A DNA stretch of 64,000 bases from Tridacna crocea (GCA_943736015.1 OX031057.1:60098001-60162000), one strand, 5' to 3'; positions 1 through 11,157 are shown, numbered from the stretch's first letter. Numbers and translations are program-made. The notes: generated by a model from the letters alone, not told the origin.

Positions 1-34
1 CACACTAAAGGTATAGTTTCAAGATGTTTAACAA

Positions 35-343
35 TTAACTCTATACCACACGACAAAAATTTGGCTTTGTCCAAACTGAAAGAATTTGCAGACGACAATT
101 TACATGTCGTTTAAACGATGAAATTTGTCTTTGATGGAGTAGAAAACATCGTGGGAAAAGGAGAAAATGCTGGTAACCAGAATTTTCTCTTTTTTCCACA
201 ATGTTTTCAAAAGGCTTTTCTGAAAACATTGTGGGAAAAGGAGAAAATGCTGGTAACCAGTATTTTCTTCTTTTTCCACAATGTTTTCAAAAGGCTTTTC
301 CTACAGGGTCATTAAAACTTGTGATTGTGTGGTAAAGAGTTAA
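35..343 (-). repeat. TTAA-MITE, type 1 core, duplicated hairpin
   Basis: TTAA at both ends and GTGTGGTAAAGAG at the right end. The hairpin segment (GGAAAAGGAGAAAATGCTGG with its partner arm and the following TTTTCAAAAGGC) occurs twice in tandem with a period of about 75 bp, so the copy is 309 bp instead of about 230. Confidence 0.85.
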
Positions 344-578
344 AACACTCTATAATCTAATTTTAGAAATAGCATTTACACGAGATAAAACATAAGACAA
401 AAATTTAAAAGAAATGAAAAATGGTTTTACAAGAGAACGAGAAACACTGAAAGAAAATGAGCAATTGCTTGTGAAAAGTAATTGCCTCTTAGTCTATGAT
501 GCTTTCAAAAGCTTTCATCAACAAGGACATAAAGTCTTATACTTGGCTCCTAAATCAAAGCATATCTAATGTTGCCCT
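344..578. other. Intergenic, nothing recognised
   Basis: AT-rich sequence without a convincing reading frame or repeat signature. Confidence 0.4.
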
Positions 579-809
579 TTAACTCTTAACCACACAATCC
601 CGACTTTTAACGACCCTGAGAAAGAAGCCTTCTGAAAACATTGAGGGAAAAGGAGAAAATGCTGGTAACCAGCATTTTCTCCTTTTCTCACAATGTTTTC
701 TTCCCTTCCCAAAACAAATTTCCAATTTTCACTTGCTTTTATTTTGTCGTCTGCAGATGCTGTCAATTTGGACGAGATTAAAATTTTGTCGTTTTGTAAA
801 AAGAGTTAA
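579..809 (+). repeat. TTAA-MITE, type 1 core
   Basis: Near-complete copy, 231 bp, bounded by TTAA. It shows ACCACACAATCCCGAC at the left, the palindromic core, the conserved TTTTGTCGTCTGCA block, and TTTTGTAAAAAGAGTTAA at the right. Confidence 0.85.
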
Positions 810-894
810 TATACAATTATACAGAACAATTTACAATCAATTAATCCTTTGCCACATTTGAATCAGTCATTCTAAAAGTAAAGAACACGCCATT

Positions 895-1240
895 TTTAGC
901 TCCACTGGCCAAAGGCCAGCAGGCTTATGTCATGGCCAGGTGTCTCTGCATGCATCATTCTGTCTGTGTTTGCATTAACTTTTATTTCAAACATGTTCTT
1001 CTCTGAAACTACCCGTCTAAATTTGATGAAACTTCACAGAAATGATCCTGTCATGGTCCTCTTTAGAATTCTTGAAAGAATTTGATTCCTCCAAAAACTA
1101 TTAAAAAAAAAATTAACATATTTCAAAATCTTCTTCTCTGAAACCACTTGAATTTGGCATGTAGCTTTATCAAATGGATGTATGCTTTATATGCCTTGAC
1201 TCGTGGGTATTTCTAAAAATAGCCGTGAGCACGTGTGATG
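895..1240 (+). repeat. TAGCTCCACTGGCC-headed repeat
   Basis: The head TAGCTCCACTGGCC with its inverted partner GGCCAGCAGG resembles the AGCTCACC modular elements but is a different family. It is followed by text such as TTCTTCTCTGAAACTACC that also occurs in the type A arrays. A second head-like stretch lies at 44984-45010. Boundaries are approximate. Confidence 0.45.
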
Positions 1241-1589
1241 ACGTCATCTAAATGTAATTTTTTTTGCGAAAAAAACACAACTTACCTCTTCCTGCATATT
1301 GCCACAGTTTCATATCTGTAGTCTCCTCTGGTAAGATAATGCAAAAAAAGTTATAAAAGGACTACACAACATTCATTTGCAACTTGTTTTTCCTTGAGTC
1401 GTGGTTGGTCAGGGACGGAAGTACACCTGCACAAAAGTCTCACACCACTCTTCAAATTGTCACAAAACTTGTAAACTGTAAACTTGTAACTGTTAATGTT
1501 CAACATGTATTGGTTTAAAATCTATTTAATCAGCCTAAAAAATACACAAACTTTAAATGTTAGAAATTTGCACGAGTTAATTAATATTA

Positions 1590-4500
1590 CTAACAACAAT
1601 GAGGACAATAGAAGTCCCCATGTCTTCTGACCACTCTTACCGTAGAACAAAATCTCAAGTGACACCAGTGCCCACATTTTGTGCATTCTGCCCACTTAAC
1701 AATGACAATATCATTACAGTCTTTCAAACCTGGAGGAGAGAAACGGTTACAAATGCAGCATGTTTCATCTTCATCTTCTAAATCAGATTCACTATCATTA
1801 TCAAACTGCAGCTTTTTATTTGCATTTCTTTGACATAATCCACTAGTTGATGGTTTTGGTGATGTACATTTTGTATGGATTTTTAGCTCACCTGAGCACA
1901 ACGTGCTAAAGGGGAGCTTTTAGTGTCACTGGGTGTCCATCGTCCGTCGTGTGTCATCAACAATTCTTTAAACATCAACTCCTCCTAAACCACTGGGCCA
2001 ATTTGGACCAAACTTTACTGAAATGTTTCATGGGAGGTCCTCTTTAAAAAGTGTTCACAGAATTCGATTCCGTCAAAAACTCTGGTTGCCATGGCAACCA
2101 AATGGAATTTTCTAGGAAATTCTTTAAAAATCTTCTCCTCTGAAACCGCTGGTCAGATTTTAAAATAATTTCACAGAGATGTTCCTTGGGTGACCCTTTT
2201 TAAAAATTGTTCGTGAAAATTTGATACGTCAAGAAACATGGCTCTGGTGAATGGGGGCTTCTTGCGCTATACAGAAATGAAGGCATTCTTAAAAATTCTT
2301 CTTCTCTGAAACGGCTGGTCAGATTTTGAAATAATTTCACAGAGATGTTCCTTGGATGACCCTTTTCAAAAACTGTTCACGAAATTTTGATCCGTCAAGA
2401 ATCATGGCTCTGGTGAATGGGGGCTACTTGCACTATACAGAAATTCTTTAAAATTCTTCTTCTCTGAAACCGCTGGTCAGAATTTGAACTAATGTCATAG
2501 AGATGTTCCTTGGATGACCTTTTTCAAAATTTGTTCGCGTAATTTTGATTCGTCAAAAAATGTGGCTCTGGTGAATGGGGGCTACTTGCACTATAGGGAA
2601 ATGAAGAAATTCTTAAAAACTCTTCTTCTCTGAAACCGCTGGTCAGATTTTGAAATAATTTCACAGAGATGTTCCTTGGATGACTCTTTTCAAAAATTGT
2701 TCGCGAAATTTTGATTCGTCAAAAAATGTGGCTCTGGTGAATGGGGGCTACTTGCACTATAGGGAAATGAAGAAATTACTAAAAACTCTTCTTCTCTTAA
2801 ACCGCTGGTCAGATTTTGAAATTATTTCACAGAGATGTTCCTTGGGTGACCCTTTTCAATAGGTGTTCATGAAAGTTTGATTTGTCAATAAACATGGCTC
2901 TGGTGAATGGGGGCTACTTGCACTATATGGCCATGAAGGAATTTTTTAAAATTCTTCTCTGAAACGGCTGATCAGGTTCTGAAATAATTTCACAGAAATG
3001 TATTTAGTTGACCCTTTTCAAAAATTGCTCGAAATATTTTGATCCATCAAGAAACATGGCTCTGATGGCTGTGGGCTATTTACACTATACAGACATGAAG
3101 AAATTCTTAAAAATTCTTCTTCTCTGAAATGGTTGTTTAGATTGTGAAATTGACTATGGTCCTCTCTAAAATTCAGGCCATCTTGGCCCTCTTGTTCTTT
3201 TTATATTTTCAGATTTAGTTGATGGCTGTTTTGTTTTGTTGAGATCATACTCTTCAATTACTCTTACAAGGTCTGCAGTTATACATTTCCCACCAAGTCT
3301 TGGCTTTTTTGCTTTTGATACTTTGATGTTTGGAGACTTTAATTTTGGACCTGTATCAATCATTTTCTGGGACAAAAGTTCCTGCATAGTTTGGGACACC
3401 TGTTCTGGTACTTGACTTTTCTTAGGGAATGATTTTGAGGGAAGCAACAATTCCTCTGGAACAACATCTGCATTAAAAGGAGATATCTCACATTTTTTAA
3501 AAGCTGCAACGATATTTGTTGGTGTCATAGTTTTCAGGTAAGCATTTCCAGACAAAGCAGCTACATCATACCTGTTTATAACACTTCCACATTGTTTTGC
3601 CATCATCAGGTTACATTGGCTGTAATAGCAAGCTTTGAAAGGAGCAAAACAACCAACATCAAGAGGTTGGAGAGCATGAGAGGCATGAGGGGGTAAAACA
3701 AATAAAATAATGTTGTGTTCAATTGCCCATTTCATAAGGTCTAAATTTACATGGGATGCATGACCATCGTATATTAATAGGACTGGGTCATGGTTGTCAC
3801 CTGAACCTTTCAGAAAATGTGTTTTCAAATATTTCATCAATATTTGACCATTTGACCAGCCAGATTCAGACATCTCATAGGCTGAATTAGGTGCAGCACC
3901 ATGTAGAAGATCATCATTTCTAAGCTTCCCTTTGAAAACATAGAATGGTGGTAAAGCAGTACCAGCAGCATTAATACATGCAATAAGAGTGGTAGTTGTA
4001 GAATTGGGTGAAGTAACTGCTTGTATTTTACAAGATGATTTCCCTGCAATAACTTTCAAAGGCCTGTGTTCCAACTGCAAACCAGTTTCATCCAAATTAT
4101 AAATAAGGTGAGGTTTAGTTTTAAGGCCATGCCGTTCAAGCACAGCATTTAAATCAAAGAAGTAAGAATCAATAACTTCTTGGGTAAGTGAAGATGCCCT
4201 TGTTGATGATAAAGATCTATAGGTTTGATTACTTTTAAACGACAGTCCCATCTTTTCAAAAATGCATAGTACCATTTGTCACTTAAAGATTTCCCTTGTT
4301 CAATCCGACCAAGTTTCACTGCCATTTCTGTTGCCAAAACATTTAACTGTGACCTGTTTAAACCACATCCAATTTTGGCAAGTTCTTCTAGATGATCCAC
4401 CAATGATTCCTCCTCATCGTGTGAGAAGAGTGACGTTTTTCCCCAGGATGGATTTATGTGCACTTTGCCCAAGATCCTGTCTCTCAGAGTTTGTGCTGGG

Positions 4501-4694
4501 ACCCCATAAAGTCTTGCAGCTCTTTCAGTAGGAACCTTATCATTTTTTACAGCATTATAAGCCTGCAGCAAAGCTTCTCTGAAATATTGCTTATTTCTTT
4601 TTACAGCTTGCTTTGGATGTGCCTCAAATGAAATAGAAATGACAGATGAGAAAAAAGAACTATCAGTGTCAATAAAAATGGCTAATAAAATCAA
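1590..4694 (-). pseudogene. pogo-like transposase with C-terminal zinc finger
   Basis: Read on the minus strand. The first block (about 4694-4240) has an N-terminal helix-turn-helix region (FREALLQAYNAVKNDKVPTE, then VPAQTLRDRI) and the second DNA-binding half (KWYYAFLKRW). The second block (about 4275-3197) is a DDE_1 catalytic domain with YNLDETGL, LIYDGHASH and HALQPLDVG holding the acidic residues. The two blocks are in different frames, so there is an indel near 4240-4275. The frame is broken again by the insertion at 1885-3196. The remainder (about 1884-1590) encodes a PHD-like cysteine-rich module: CCICN, WAECTKCGHWCH, FYCPHC. C-terminal zinc fingers of this kind are known in some pogo-like transposases. 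It is not functional as it stands. Confidence 0.85.
1885..3196 (+). repeat. Modular element copy 1 (type A array)
   Basis: The head AGCTCACCTGAGCAC is followed by GTGCTAAAGGGGAGCT, and the tail is ATTCAGGCCATCTTGGCCCT plus CTTGTT. The interior has about six degenerate units of about 165 bp marked by GGCTCTGGTGAATGGGGGCT. It interrupts the transposase coding sequence: ..KSENIK lies on one side and KIHTKC.. on the other. Short A/T tracts flank both ends. Confidence 0.85.
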
Positions 4695-4862
4695 ACAGAT
4701 CTATGAGAAAAAAGAACTATCAGTGTCAATAAAAATGGCTAATAAAATCAAACAGATCTATGAGAAAAAAGAACTATCAGTGTCAATAAAAATGGCTAAT
4801 AAAATCAAACAGATCTTTGAGAAAAAAGAACTATGAGTGTCAATAAAAACTGCTAATAAAAA
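4644..4862. repeat. 57-bp minisatellite, about 3.8 units
   Basis: The unit begins GAAAAAAGAACTATCAGTGT. The first three units are almost identical and the fourth has changes (TATGAGTGTC). It lies at the 5' edge of the transposase reading frame. The period of 57 is a multiple of three, so copy number changes would keep the frame. Confidence 0.95.
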
Positions 4863-5251
4863 CAACTGCTAAATTTCCCCTCTCTTAGTGCTGAAAATTA
4901 ATAGTGGTGTGAGAACCTTTTTAAAAGATGCTGCGCATGTGCACAACATTTAAGTGGCGACCTTGCACTTTGAGTAAGAAAACATGTAAACAAACACTAG
5001 GAAAAGTATGTTTTAGGCAGTTACCATGACAAAAGCAATTACATCTGAATGAAAAAGTAAAAAACAGTGGATAATCTACATTTTAATAAGTAAATACCTG
5101 TTTTAATCGCATATCTGGAGCTGATAGACATCCGTGACGCTTCGTCAAAAAGAACCAGATCGAACGATTGAAGATGCCGATCTTCGTTCCTTAGAAATAC
5201 ATGTGTTTTGCTTACCTACAACTTACAGAAAACCCACGACTTAAGGAAAAC

Positions 5252-5947
5252 CAACCACATTACAAGTTTCTTCATATTATAGGCCTGAGGACAAAATTGG
5301 CTCCATTCCAGGTTTCACAAGTTTAACATTGGCTTCCATATAAAGTCACTTCAATTTAAACATTAATCAAGGGAAGCTACTCTTGTTATGAATGATAATG
5401 TTTGTTACTAATTACCTCCCTTTATTATCAAAAACTTTAGTGAAACATACATGATTGGTGCTTGATATTTAAGTTTTTTTAATAGAAAATATTCTGTTTT
5501 CAGGGAGAGGAATTTATTTTGATGCTAATAGTTATGCTGACATAAGTGGAGTATTTAGTTTGAAGTAAGGTTTCTATAATTGAGGTTTTTTTTTTCCCAA
5601 GAACTTTATCATTCATGCCAAAGAATAAACATGCTTGTATTGCCTGACAGTGTTCATTGCCCTCTTTTTTCATGGTCATAAACAAGTGAAGCAAAATATT
5701 ACAATGCAGGATGATGCTGATAATCTCAATCTCTGCCAATTCCAAACTCATTGTAACAGGGTTCATACCTCTCTCACTGCTGATCACTGTTTTGACCATG
5801 GTTGTGTCCTTTTCCCACAATGTTTTTGTTATTTCAGAGATATTACTCTCAGATGATAATTTAAGCCTTTGTTGACATACACAACATAACAAAATAAACA
5901 CATAAAAGGTAAGACAGGGAAAACACATCGCTTTATTACATAGACAG
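5252..5947. other. Spacer, nothing recognised
   Basis: AT-rich sequence. The longest open frame (minus strand, 151 codons) shows no family signature and is not supported as a gene. Confidence 0.4.
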
Positions 5948-6166
5948 TACCCCATAAAGCATTTCTATGGTATCTCTAATTGACTATAAAAAGAGCAAGG
6001 ATAAAGCTGTTTCTTTTGTGTATATGACACCTTTTGATAGTGTAGAAAACATTGTGGCAAAAGGTGTAATTGCTCGTGACGAGCAATTTCACCTTTTGCA
6101 CCAGTGTTTTCTAAAGGCTCCTACAAGCAATGCGTAGAAATGAGTATCTATGGAGTAAAGGGTTAA
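5948..6166 (-). repeat. TTAA-MITE, type 3 core
   Basis: The core GTGTAATTGCTCGTGACGAG with its partner arm is flanked by TGTATATGACACC on the left and CTACAAGCAATGCGTAG plus GGAGTAAAGGGTTAA on the right. The left TTAA has decayed. Confidence 0.8.
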
Positions 6167-6540
6167 GCTGTGAGGAATACCAGTTTCCCCTATAATTATG
6201 AAGTCAGTCGACCCTAAAAAGTCACTGCTATCATCTGAGAGTAATAGGTTGTAAAGTGAAAATAAAAACAGTGTTAGACATGATGTAAAACAAACATTTC
6301 TGTGTTTCATAGACACTGAGGAAAATGACTTTTTCAAACAGTTGCAGAAAAGAAAAAAATGCTGGTTAACAGCATTTATTGCCTCATCCAAACAATTTCC
6401 GAGCCTTTGATAGACAACTCCCATCATTTGATATTCATTTCTGGTTTTCAGATGCTTTCAAAATTGTCAAGTCAAAACTTACCATCTTTGGTTAAAAAGT
6501 TTACTCTTTACAGCACTATAATATGTACACTAGTCCAAAT
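6167..6540. other. Spacer, nothing recognised
   Basis: No gene or clear repeat, apart from a weak MITE-like AAAAATGCTGGTTAACAGCAT near 6356. Confidence 0.35.
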
Positions 6541-6768
6541 TTAACTCTTTACCAAACAGTTCCTGGTTTTTTGCGATCTTGAGATAGAAGCCTTTTGAAA
6601 ATATTGTGGGAAAAGGAGAAAATGCTGGTAACCAGCATTTTCTCATTTTCCCACAGCATTTTTTTTTCCCTGCTCGATACAAATTTCATTGAGTTGCGTT
6701 TATTTTGTTGTCTGCAAGTGCTTTCAATATGGATCAGTCTAAAACTTTATTGTTTTGTAAAGGGTTAA
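6541..6768 (+). repeat. TTAA-MITE, type 1 core
   Basis: TTAACTCTTTACCAAACAG to GTAAAGGGTTAA, 228 bp, with an almost perfect hairpin centre. Near full length. Confidence 0.85.
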
Positions 6769-6795
6769 ATGTGATTTAAACAGGGAAATTTATTT

Positions 6796-6930
6796 TTGGA
6801 AGGATAGAAATTATTGTGGGAAAAGAAAAAATCTGTATAACCATAACCAGCATTTTCCTCTTTTTCCACAACTTTTTAAAAAGTTTTCTTTGTTAGGTTT
6901 GCAAAATCTCCAGATTGTGTTGTAAAGAAA
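6796..6930 (-). repeat. TTAA-MITE fragment next to a splice acceptor
   Basis: A degenerate hairpin (GTGGGAAAAGAAAAAAT .. CCAGCATTTTCCTC) and a right end CCAGATTGTGTTGTAAAG. It ends about 28 bases before the acceptor of the DNase II exon at 6959. Confidence 0.65.
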
Positions 6931-6958
6931 TAATGGTTTGTCCTTCTTTGATTTCAAG

Positions 6959-7123
6959 GGATCATTGGATTTGATGCTAGATCTGGATTCTGGTTGATTC
7001 AGAGTACACCAAAATTCCCAAACAAGCGAGCTGATGGCTATGGTTGGCCACACAACGGAAACTATTATGCTCAGTCATTTCTGTGTATTTCCATGGCAAC
7101 TGATCCATACTTGAATGAAATTG
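6959..7123 (+). CDS. DNASE2: DNase II-like gene, first visible coding exon
   Basis: Deoxyribonuclease II is an acid endonuclease of lysosomes that cuts DNA to 3'-phosphate ends. This exon reads GIIGFDARSGFWLIQSTPKF followed by a YGWPHNGNYYAQSFLC segment. It corresponds to the part of the family just after the HTKG active-site motif (..HDGGFWLvHS.PnFP.. with a conserved WP and a cysteine). The acceptor is TTTCAAG|GG and the donor ATTG|GTAAGT, leaving phase 1. Upstream exons with the start codon, signal peptide and first catalytic histidine were not found between positions 1 and 6958 and probably lie upstream or are too short to see. The exon continues in frame into 11874-12068. Family assignment is firm; paralogue identity is not. 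Confidence 0.85.
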
Positions 7124-7548
7124 GTAAGTCTTTTAACTCAAAAAACCAAAACAAACATTCTATTTATTTCATGCTTTTATCCGTTTCTAGGAGGAGCTTA
7201 ATCAAAATCCTGTACAGTTCTTTTCCATTATTCCCCATGGCGTACATAGCAACGCATTACAATATTACATCAAGGGCAAAAAATGTAAGGTAAATGACGT
7301 CATATTTCCATCTGGTTGTGACTAGGTCAAACTAACCTAGGCAACAAGAACACGAAAATTGGTACTTTCACTGGTGGTTCCAGTGTTACAGATCGAAAAA
7401 TATTTTCACTTCTATTTCTCGATATCTTACCGGAAAGCATGAAATAAAGTTATTAGGATCAATTTCTCTCTCACAGTTGATCATTGCTTAGTTAATTATC
7501 TTTGAAAACAGTGAGAATTCTCCCGAATGCAAGTGCTAGGTATTGTAT
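7124..7548. other. DNase II intron, unique part
   Basis: Intron sequence starting GTAAGTC; no further feature recognised before the MITE at 7549. Confidence 0.5.
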
Positions 7549-7778
7549 TTAACCCATTACCACACAATCCCTACTTTTGATGCCCCTGAGAAAGAAGCCT
7601 GTAGAAAACATTGTAGGAAAAGGAGAAAATGCTGGTAACCAGCATTTTCTCCTTTTTCCACAATGTTTTCTACCCTTCACAAAATAAATTTCAAATTTTC
7701 AGTCACTTTCCTTTTGTCGTCTGCAAATGCTTTCGATTTGGACCAACCGAAAATTTTGTTGTTTGGTAATGAGCTTAA
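7549..7778 (+). repeat. TTAA-MITE, type 1 core
   Basis: TTAACCCATTACCACACAAT to GGTAATGAGCTTAA. The hairpin is near perfect. Intronic in the DNase II gene, sense orientation. Confidence 0.9.
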
Positions 7779-7914
7779 ACGAGACTACCATCATTTCCTC
7801 TGTTTTTCTTACCCTGCCAGGGATTAACCCTTTGATAAATTACATAAGTTTGAACTTGACCAAAATGAGGCAGTGAATAAACTGTAATTCAGATGATATT
7901 TTCTAACTTTGGTA

Positions 7915-8026
7915 GGTAGGAAAACATTATGGGAAAAGGAGAAAATGCTTGTTACTTTCAATTTCTCCCTTTTCCCATGATTTTTTTCTTTCTCTCTCAG
8001 GCTTGTTTTTTGTGCAAAGGGTCAAC
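7915..8026 (+). repeat. TTAA-MITE hairpin fragment
   Basis: GGAAAACATTATGGGAAAAG and a decayed partner arm CCCTTTTCCCATGAT, ending GTGCAAAGGGTCAA, which is probably a mutated right terminus. Confidence 0.6.
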
Positions 8027-8277
8027 CCTATACTGTATGTTTCTGACTTTTAACAACCTTGGAAAGACGCCTTTAGAAAATATTGATGGAAAAGGAGAAA
8101 ATGCTTGGAACAACACAGCATTTTCTTCTTTTCCCACAATGTTTTCTACCCTATCTAAGAAAGACTCCCCCCCCCCCCCCCCCCCCCCCCTTGCATTTGA
8201 GTCACATTGAAATTATTGCCTGGGAATGCTCTCAGTTTGGACATTGGCTAAAATTTTGTCATCTTGTAAAGGGTTAA
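8027..8277 (+). repeat. TTAA-MITE with poly-C expansion
   Basis: The right arm and the TTGAGTCACATTGAAATT block are separated by a run of 24 C (8167-8190). It ends CTTGTAAAGGGTTAA. The loop is enlarged (TTGGAACAACACA). Confidence 0.75.
8167..8190. repeat. Poly-C tract (24)
   Basis: Uninterrupted C run inside the MITE. It may be unstable in length or mis-sized in assembly. Confidence 0.95.
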
Positions 8278-8428
8278 TTTTATCATGAAAGCAAAATTCG
8301 TAATTATTATTGTCTGCAAAAGCTGTCACTTGAAAAAAGTTAATTATATCTGGTAATGCTGATATTGCATTGTACAAGGTGTGTCATAACATGTTTTTAT
8401 TCCAAACATTGTTGCCTTCACATACAGA

Positions 8429-8628
8429 TTTAACCCTTTCCCAAATAAGCCCTGGTTTTTACGTGTCTGCAGTAAAAGTGTATTGAAAACTCTGAGGAAA
8501 AAGGAGAAATTGCTTGTAACGAGCAATTTCTCCTTTTCCCACAACCATTTTCTCAAAAACTAAAATTGTCGTCTGCAAACTCTTCCAGTTTGGAAGAGTC
8601 CAAAATTTGTTGTTTGGGAAAGGGTGAA
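8429..8628 (+). repeat. TTAA-MITE, type 2 core
   Basis: TTAACCCTTTCCCAAATAAG, the CCCTGGTTTTTACGTGTCTG block typical of type 2, core ATTGCTTGTAACGAGCAATT, and right end GGGAAAGGGTGAA with a mutated TTAA. Confidence 0.85.
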
Positions 8629-8671
8629 AATAAATGGAATGCTATCCTGTTTTTGCAGACACTATAATGTT

Positions 8672-8890
8672 TTACACCCCCGCAATACAAATGTTTTTGG
8701 GGGTATACTGGAATCAGCCTGTGTGTCTGTCCGTCTGTCCATATGTCCGTCTGTGTACGAAATACTAGTAATTTTGTGTAGCAAACTCGTCCTTATTATA
8801 TTGAAATTTTGCACATATATTGATCATACGAGGGTTGTTTGGAAAGTTTGTTGAATTTTGTTATAAATCACATGATATTCTCAGTATTAC
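8672..8890 (+). repeat. CCCCCGCAATAC-headed dispersed repeat
   Basis: A head CACCCCCGCAATAC..TTTTTGGGGGTATACTGG with an inverted C/G arm, then CTGTCCGTCTGTCC repeats. The downstream limit is uncertain. CGAGGGTTGTTTGGAAAG near 8830 resembles a mariner end and may belong to the remnant at 9985-10781. Confidence 0.4.
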
Positions 8891-9086
8891 AAAGAATTTT
8901 ATAGATAAATGAATAAAAAGAGATTAAACTCCAAATATCATTTTGAAAAAATATTTTTATCCTGACTAGTTTCGGTTATTTCAAACCTTTATCGAGGGAC
9001 ATATTGTTTATTATTAAAGGTTGATGACATCAACGTTACATGATGTCAATGGCAACGATGCCAGAAAATGGCAACGACTTTGGCAC

Positions 9087-9127
9087 AAAAAATATATATA
9101 TATGTATATATATATATAATATGTATC
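9087..9127. repeat. (TA)n-rich microsatellite
   Basis: ATATATATATATGTATATAT and similar steps over about 40 bases. Confidence 0.85.
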
Positions 9128-9369
9128 TATAGCTTTAGTATATTTAACACAAACAGGATCCAAGAAGATGCAAAAATTACAGGAAAAATGCAAATTTAGA
9201 GCTTAATATTAAAGAATTTTATACATACTTAAACTTCAATATCTCTTTGATAAATTCTATGAAAACCAAAACGATGCTCTACATCACATGAAAATTATGT
9301 CTATTTAAAATGAGTATGTTAGAGGTACTCGGAGCATGTCGAAGTCAATATGATATCGCATAATCATCA

Positions 9370-9560
9370 AGCATCGTTTTCATCAAGCAATTTTTGCACT
9401 CTCTCAATATAGTCATCAGCACTATCTGTGCCTTTCTTTTGTCTGGTCATCCATTTGTTGTAAGTTTTAATGTATCAGTCTTCAGTTAGTGATGATACAA
9501 CAATTTGAGTCTGTTTTGTAAGCTCCTCTGTTGAATTGCTTTCCACACAAACTCACCTAC
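9370..9560 (-). other. Decayed coding-like stretch, unknown
   Basis: On the minus strand a frame with one stop reads STEELTKQTQIVVSSLTED, a stop, then YIKTYNKWMTRQKKGTDSAD and DYIERVQKLLDEND. The composition looks protein-like and lies in a transposon-rich stretch. I do not recognise the family. Confidence 0.25.
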
Positions 9561-9984
9561 AACATTGGAAAAACCTGGAAATCCATCCGATTATGAAAAA
9601 ATATAGGCATACAAAAATAAAACCTACCGTGGAATAGTCATCTTCGCGAGCGAAGGTTATGATCACTACATGGATCTTATCTTATCTTGGGTGATTGAGC
9701 CCGATTTCGAGATTCTTGGAAGCATCCTATATTGGATGCTGGTTATTACCCCTCTTTGCATCATATTTCTAAAGGCCAGTAAAATATCGTTTTACAAACC
9801 ACTTACGAAAACACATGAAGCGATAAGCAGACATCCGTGTGGGTTTCCAAGTTCACTTATTCAAAAGGTTGCAACCTTTTTCTATTTTTATCAACGATTA
9901 AATGCTACAAGAGATTTCATTCGTTAGAACTGGCTGCATCCAATGAAAAAGCGTATGGGGGAATGTACAAATCAAGTTCGATCG

Positions 9985-10781
9985 GCCTAGGGTAGAGTAG
10001 CATAGTGAATCGTCAGCCTTGGCTTGCGAAGATGTAGAATAGTATGGGGCAGTGACAGTCTGACCATCTGGTATACTGTGCTGTAAGATCATCCCGTACC
10101 GATCCATAAAGAAGATAAACATGTGTTTGCCTGCACTTTTCTGTACACATGCCTTCCTCGGGGGAGATAAATTGGGGGGTTTCCAAAGGAAGACATGGCT
10201 TTGGTCTCTGGATCAAAGTGGTGTAACCAGGACCCGTATTCACCAACCATTCTTGAGAATATTCTTAGTCTTATTCTTCAAGGTTTTCCAAATTTGTAAG
10301 TAACGCAACTTCTGATTGGCTAAACCGAATGGTTTAGCCAATCAGAAGTTGCGTTACTTACAAATGTAGAAAATTCTGGAGAATTAGACCAAGAATGTTC
10401 TTAAGAATGGTTGGTGAATACGGGCCCAGGTCTCATCCATCGTGATGATCCGATCAAGAAAATCTTTGCCTTCATATTTGTAGCGGTGAAGAAACTTCTT
10501 TGAACAGTGTACATGGTGCGCCTTTTCATTTTCCTTGACTAATAATGGTACCCACCAAGCACTCACTTTTGACATGCCAAGTTCCTCAGTTAGTATAGCA
10601 TGTACAGTGTTGAGCACGAAACACAAAGTTCATTAGCAATAGTTCTGATGGTAGTTCTTCTGTCGATCTGAACCATATCCTTTACTGTCACTAATAGATT
10701 TTCTTCTGCCCATAAAACACAATGCCATTTGTAGACAAAAGCTGGACTGCAGTTATCACATGCTCCTGTTGATTTTATCAT
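9985..10781 (-). pseudogene. mariner-like transposase, broken
   Basis: Minus strand. A helix-turn-helix segment (IDRRTTIRTIANEL) shifts frame into TVHAILTEELGMSKVSAWWV, then FLDRIITMDETW, which holds the first catalytic Asp of the mariner DD34D type. A foldback MITE (10232-10425) interrupts the frame just after DETW. On the far side the sequence resumes as LHHFDPETKAMSS and, after another shift, MDRYGMILQHSIPDGQTVTA. Several indels and the insertion make it non-functional. Confidence 0.85.
10232..10425. repeat. Full-length foldback MITE
   Basis: The whole element is one inverted repeat: ACCCGTATTCACCAACCATT .. ATTGGCTAAACC, a 5-base centre, then GGTTTAGCCAAT .. AATGGTTGGTGAATACGGGC. CCAGG lies on both sides. 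Removing the element and one CCAGG restores the mariner frame DETW-LHHFDP. Confidence 0.9.
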
Positions 10782-11157
10782 TCACAGTGTTTCTTTTGGC
10801 AATTAATAAAGTGCAACACAGAATTCCACCACACTCCACAAGTCAGCACTACAGTTCAACGTCATGATTTTTCCATAACAACTTCTGCAGATAGATTACT
10901 AAAACATTATAATATTGTTTCGGAACAACAAATTGTTTTTAATTTTCAGGAAATAACTTAATGTCGAATTATCACTTGACATTTCCACGCTTTTTTGACG
11001 TTGAGCAAACATACGGAAATTAAGCTTATTTCTTCAACGACATAAACCAAAAATAGGTATTTCACAGACTGTTCAAGGTACCCATGATGAATTTGCTACG
11101 ACAACTCATATATCTGGTTTCTTTATTCGATTTTTTATCATTTTTTGAAAAATTGTT

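Larger units (their letters stand above)
1387..5251 (-). mobile_element. pogo/Tigger-like DNA transposon (decayed)
   Basis: A defunct transposon whose transposase remnant (1590-4694) lies between candidate inverted repeats. TTTTCCTTGAGTCGTG at 1388-1403 matches the reverse complement of CACGACTTAAGGAAAA at 5236-5251 in 15 of 16 bases. A second inverted pair is TCTCACACCACT (about 1437) against AGTGGTGTGAGA (about 4901). The element is split by a 1.3-kb modular repeat (1885-3196) and carries a 57-bp minisatellite just upstream of the coding region. pogo-group elements usually insert at TA; I could not define the exact ends or duplication. Confidence 0.7.

Noticed and set aside
5500-5955. 151-codon minus-strand open frame
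   Set aside because: No family signature, and part of it (KTLWEKD) resembles MITE-derived translation; openness is likely chance.
9670-9927. 85-codon plus-strand open frame with a hydrophobic stretch
   Set aside because: No recognised motif; lies in decayed transposon surroundings.
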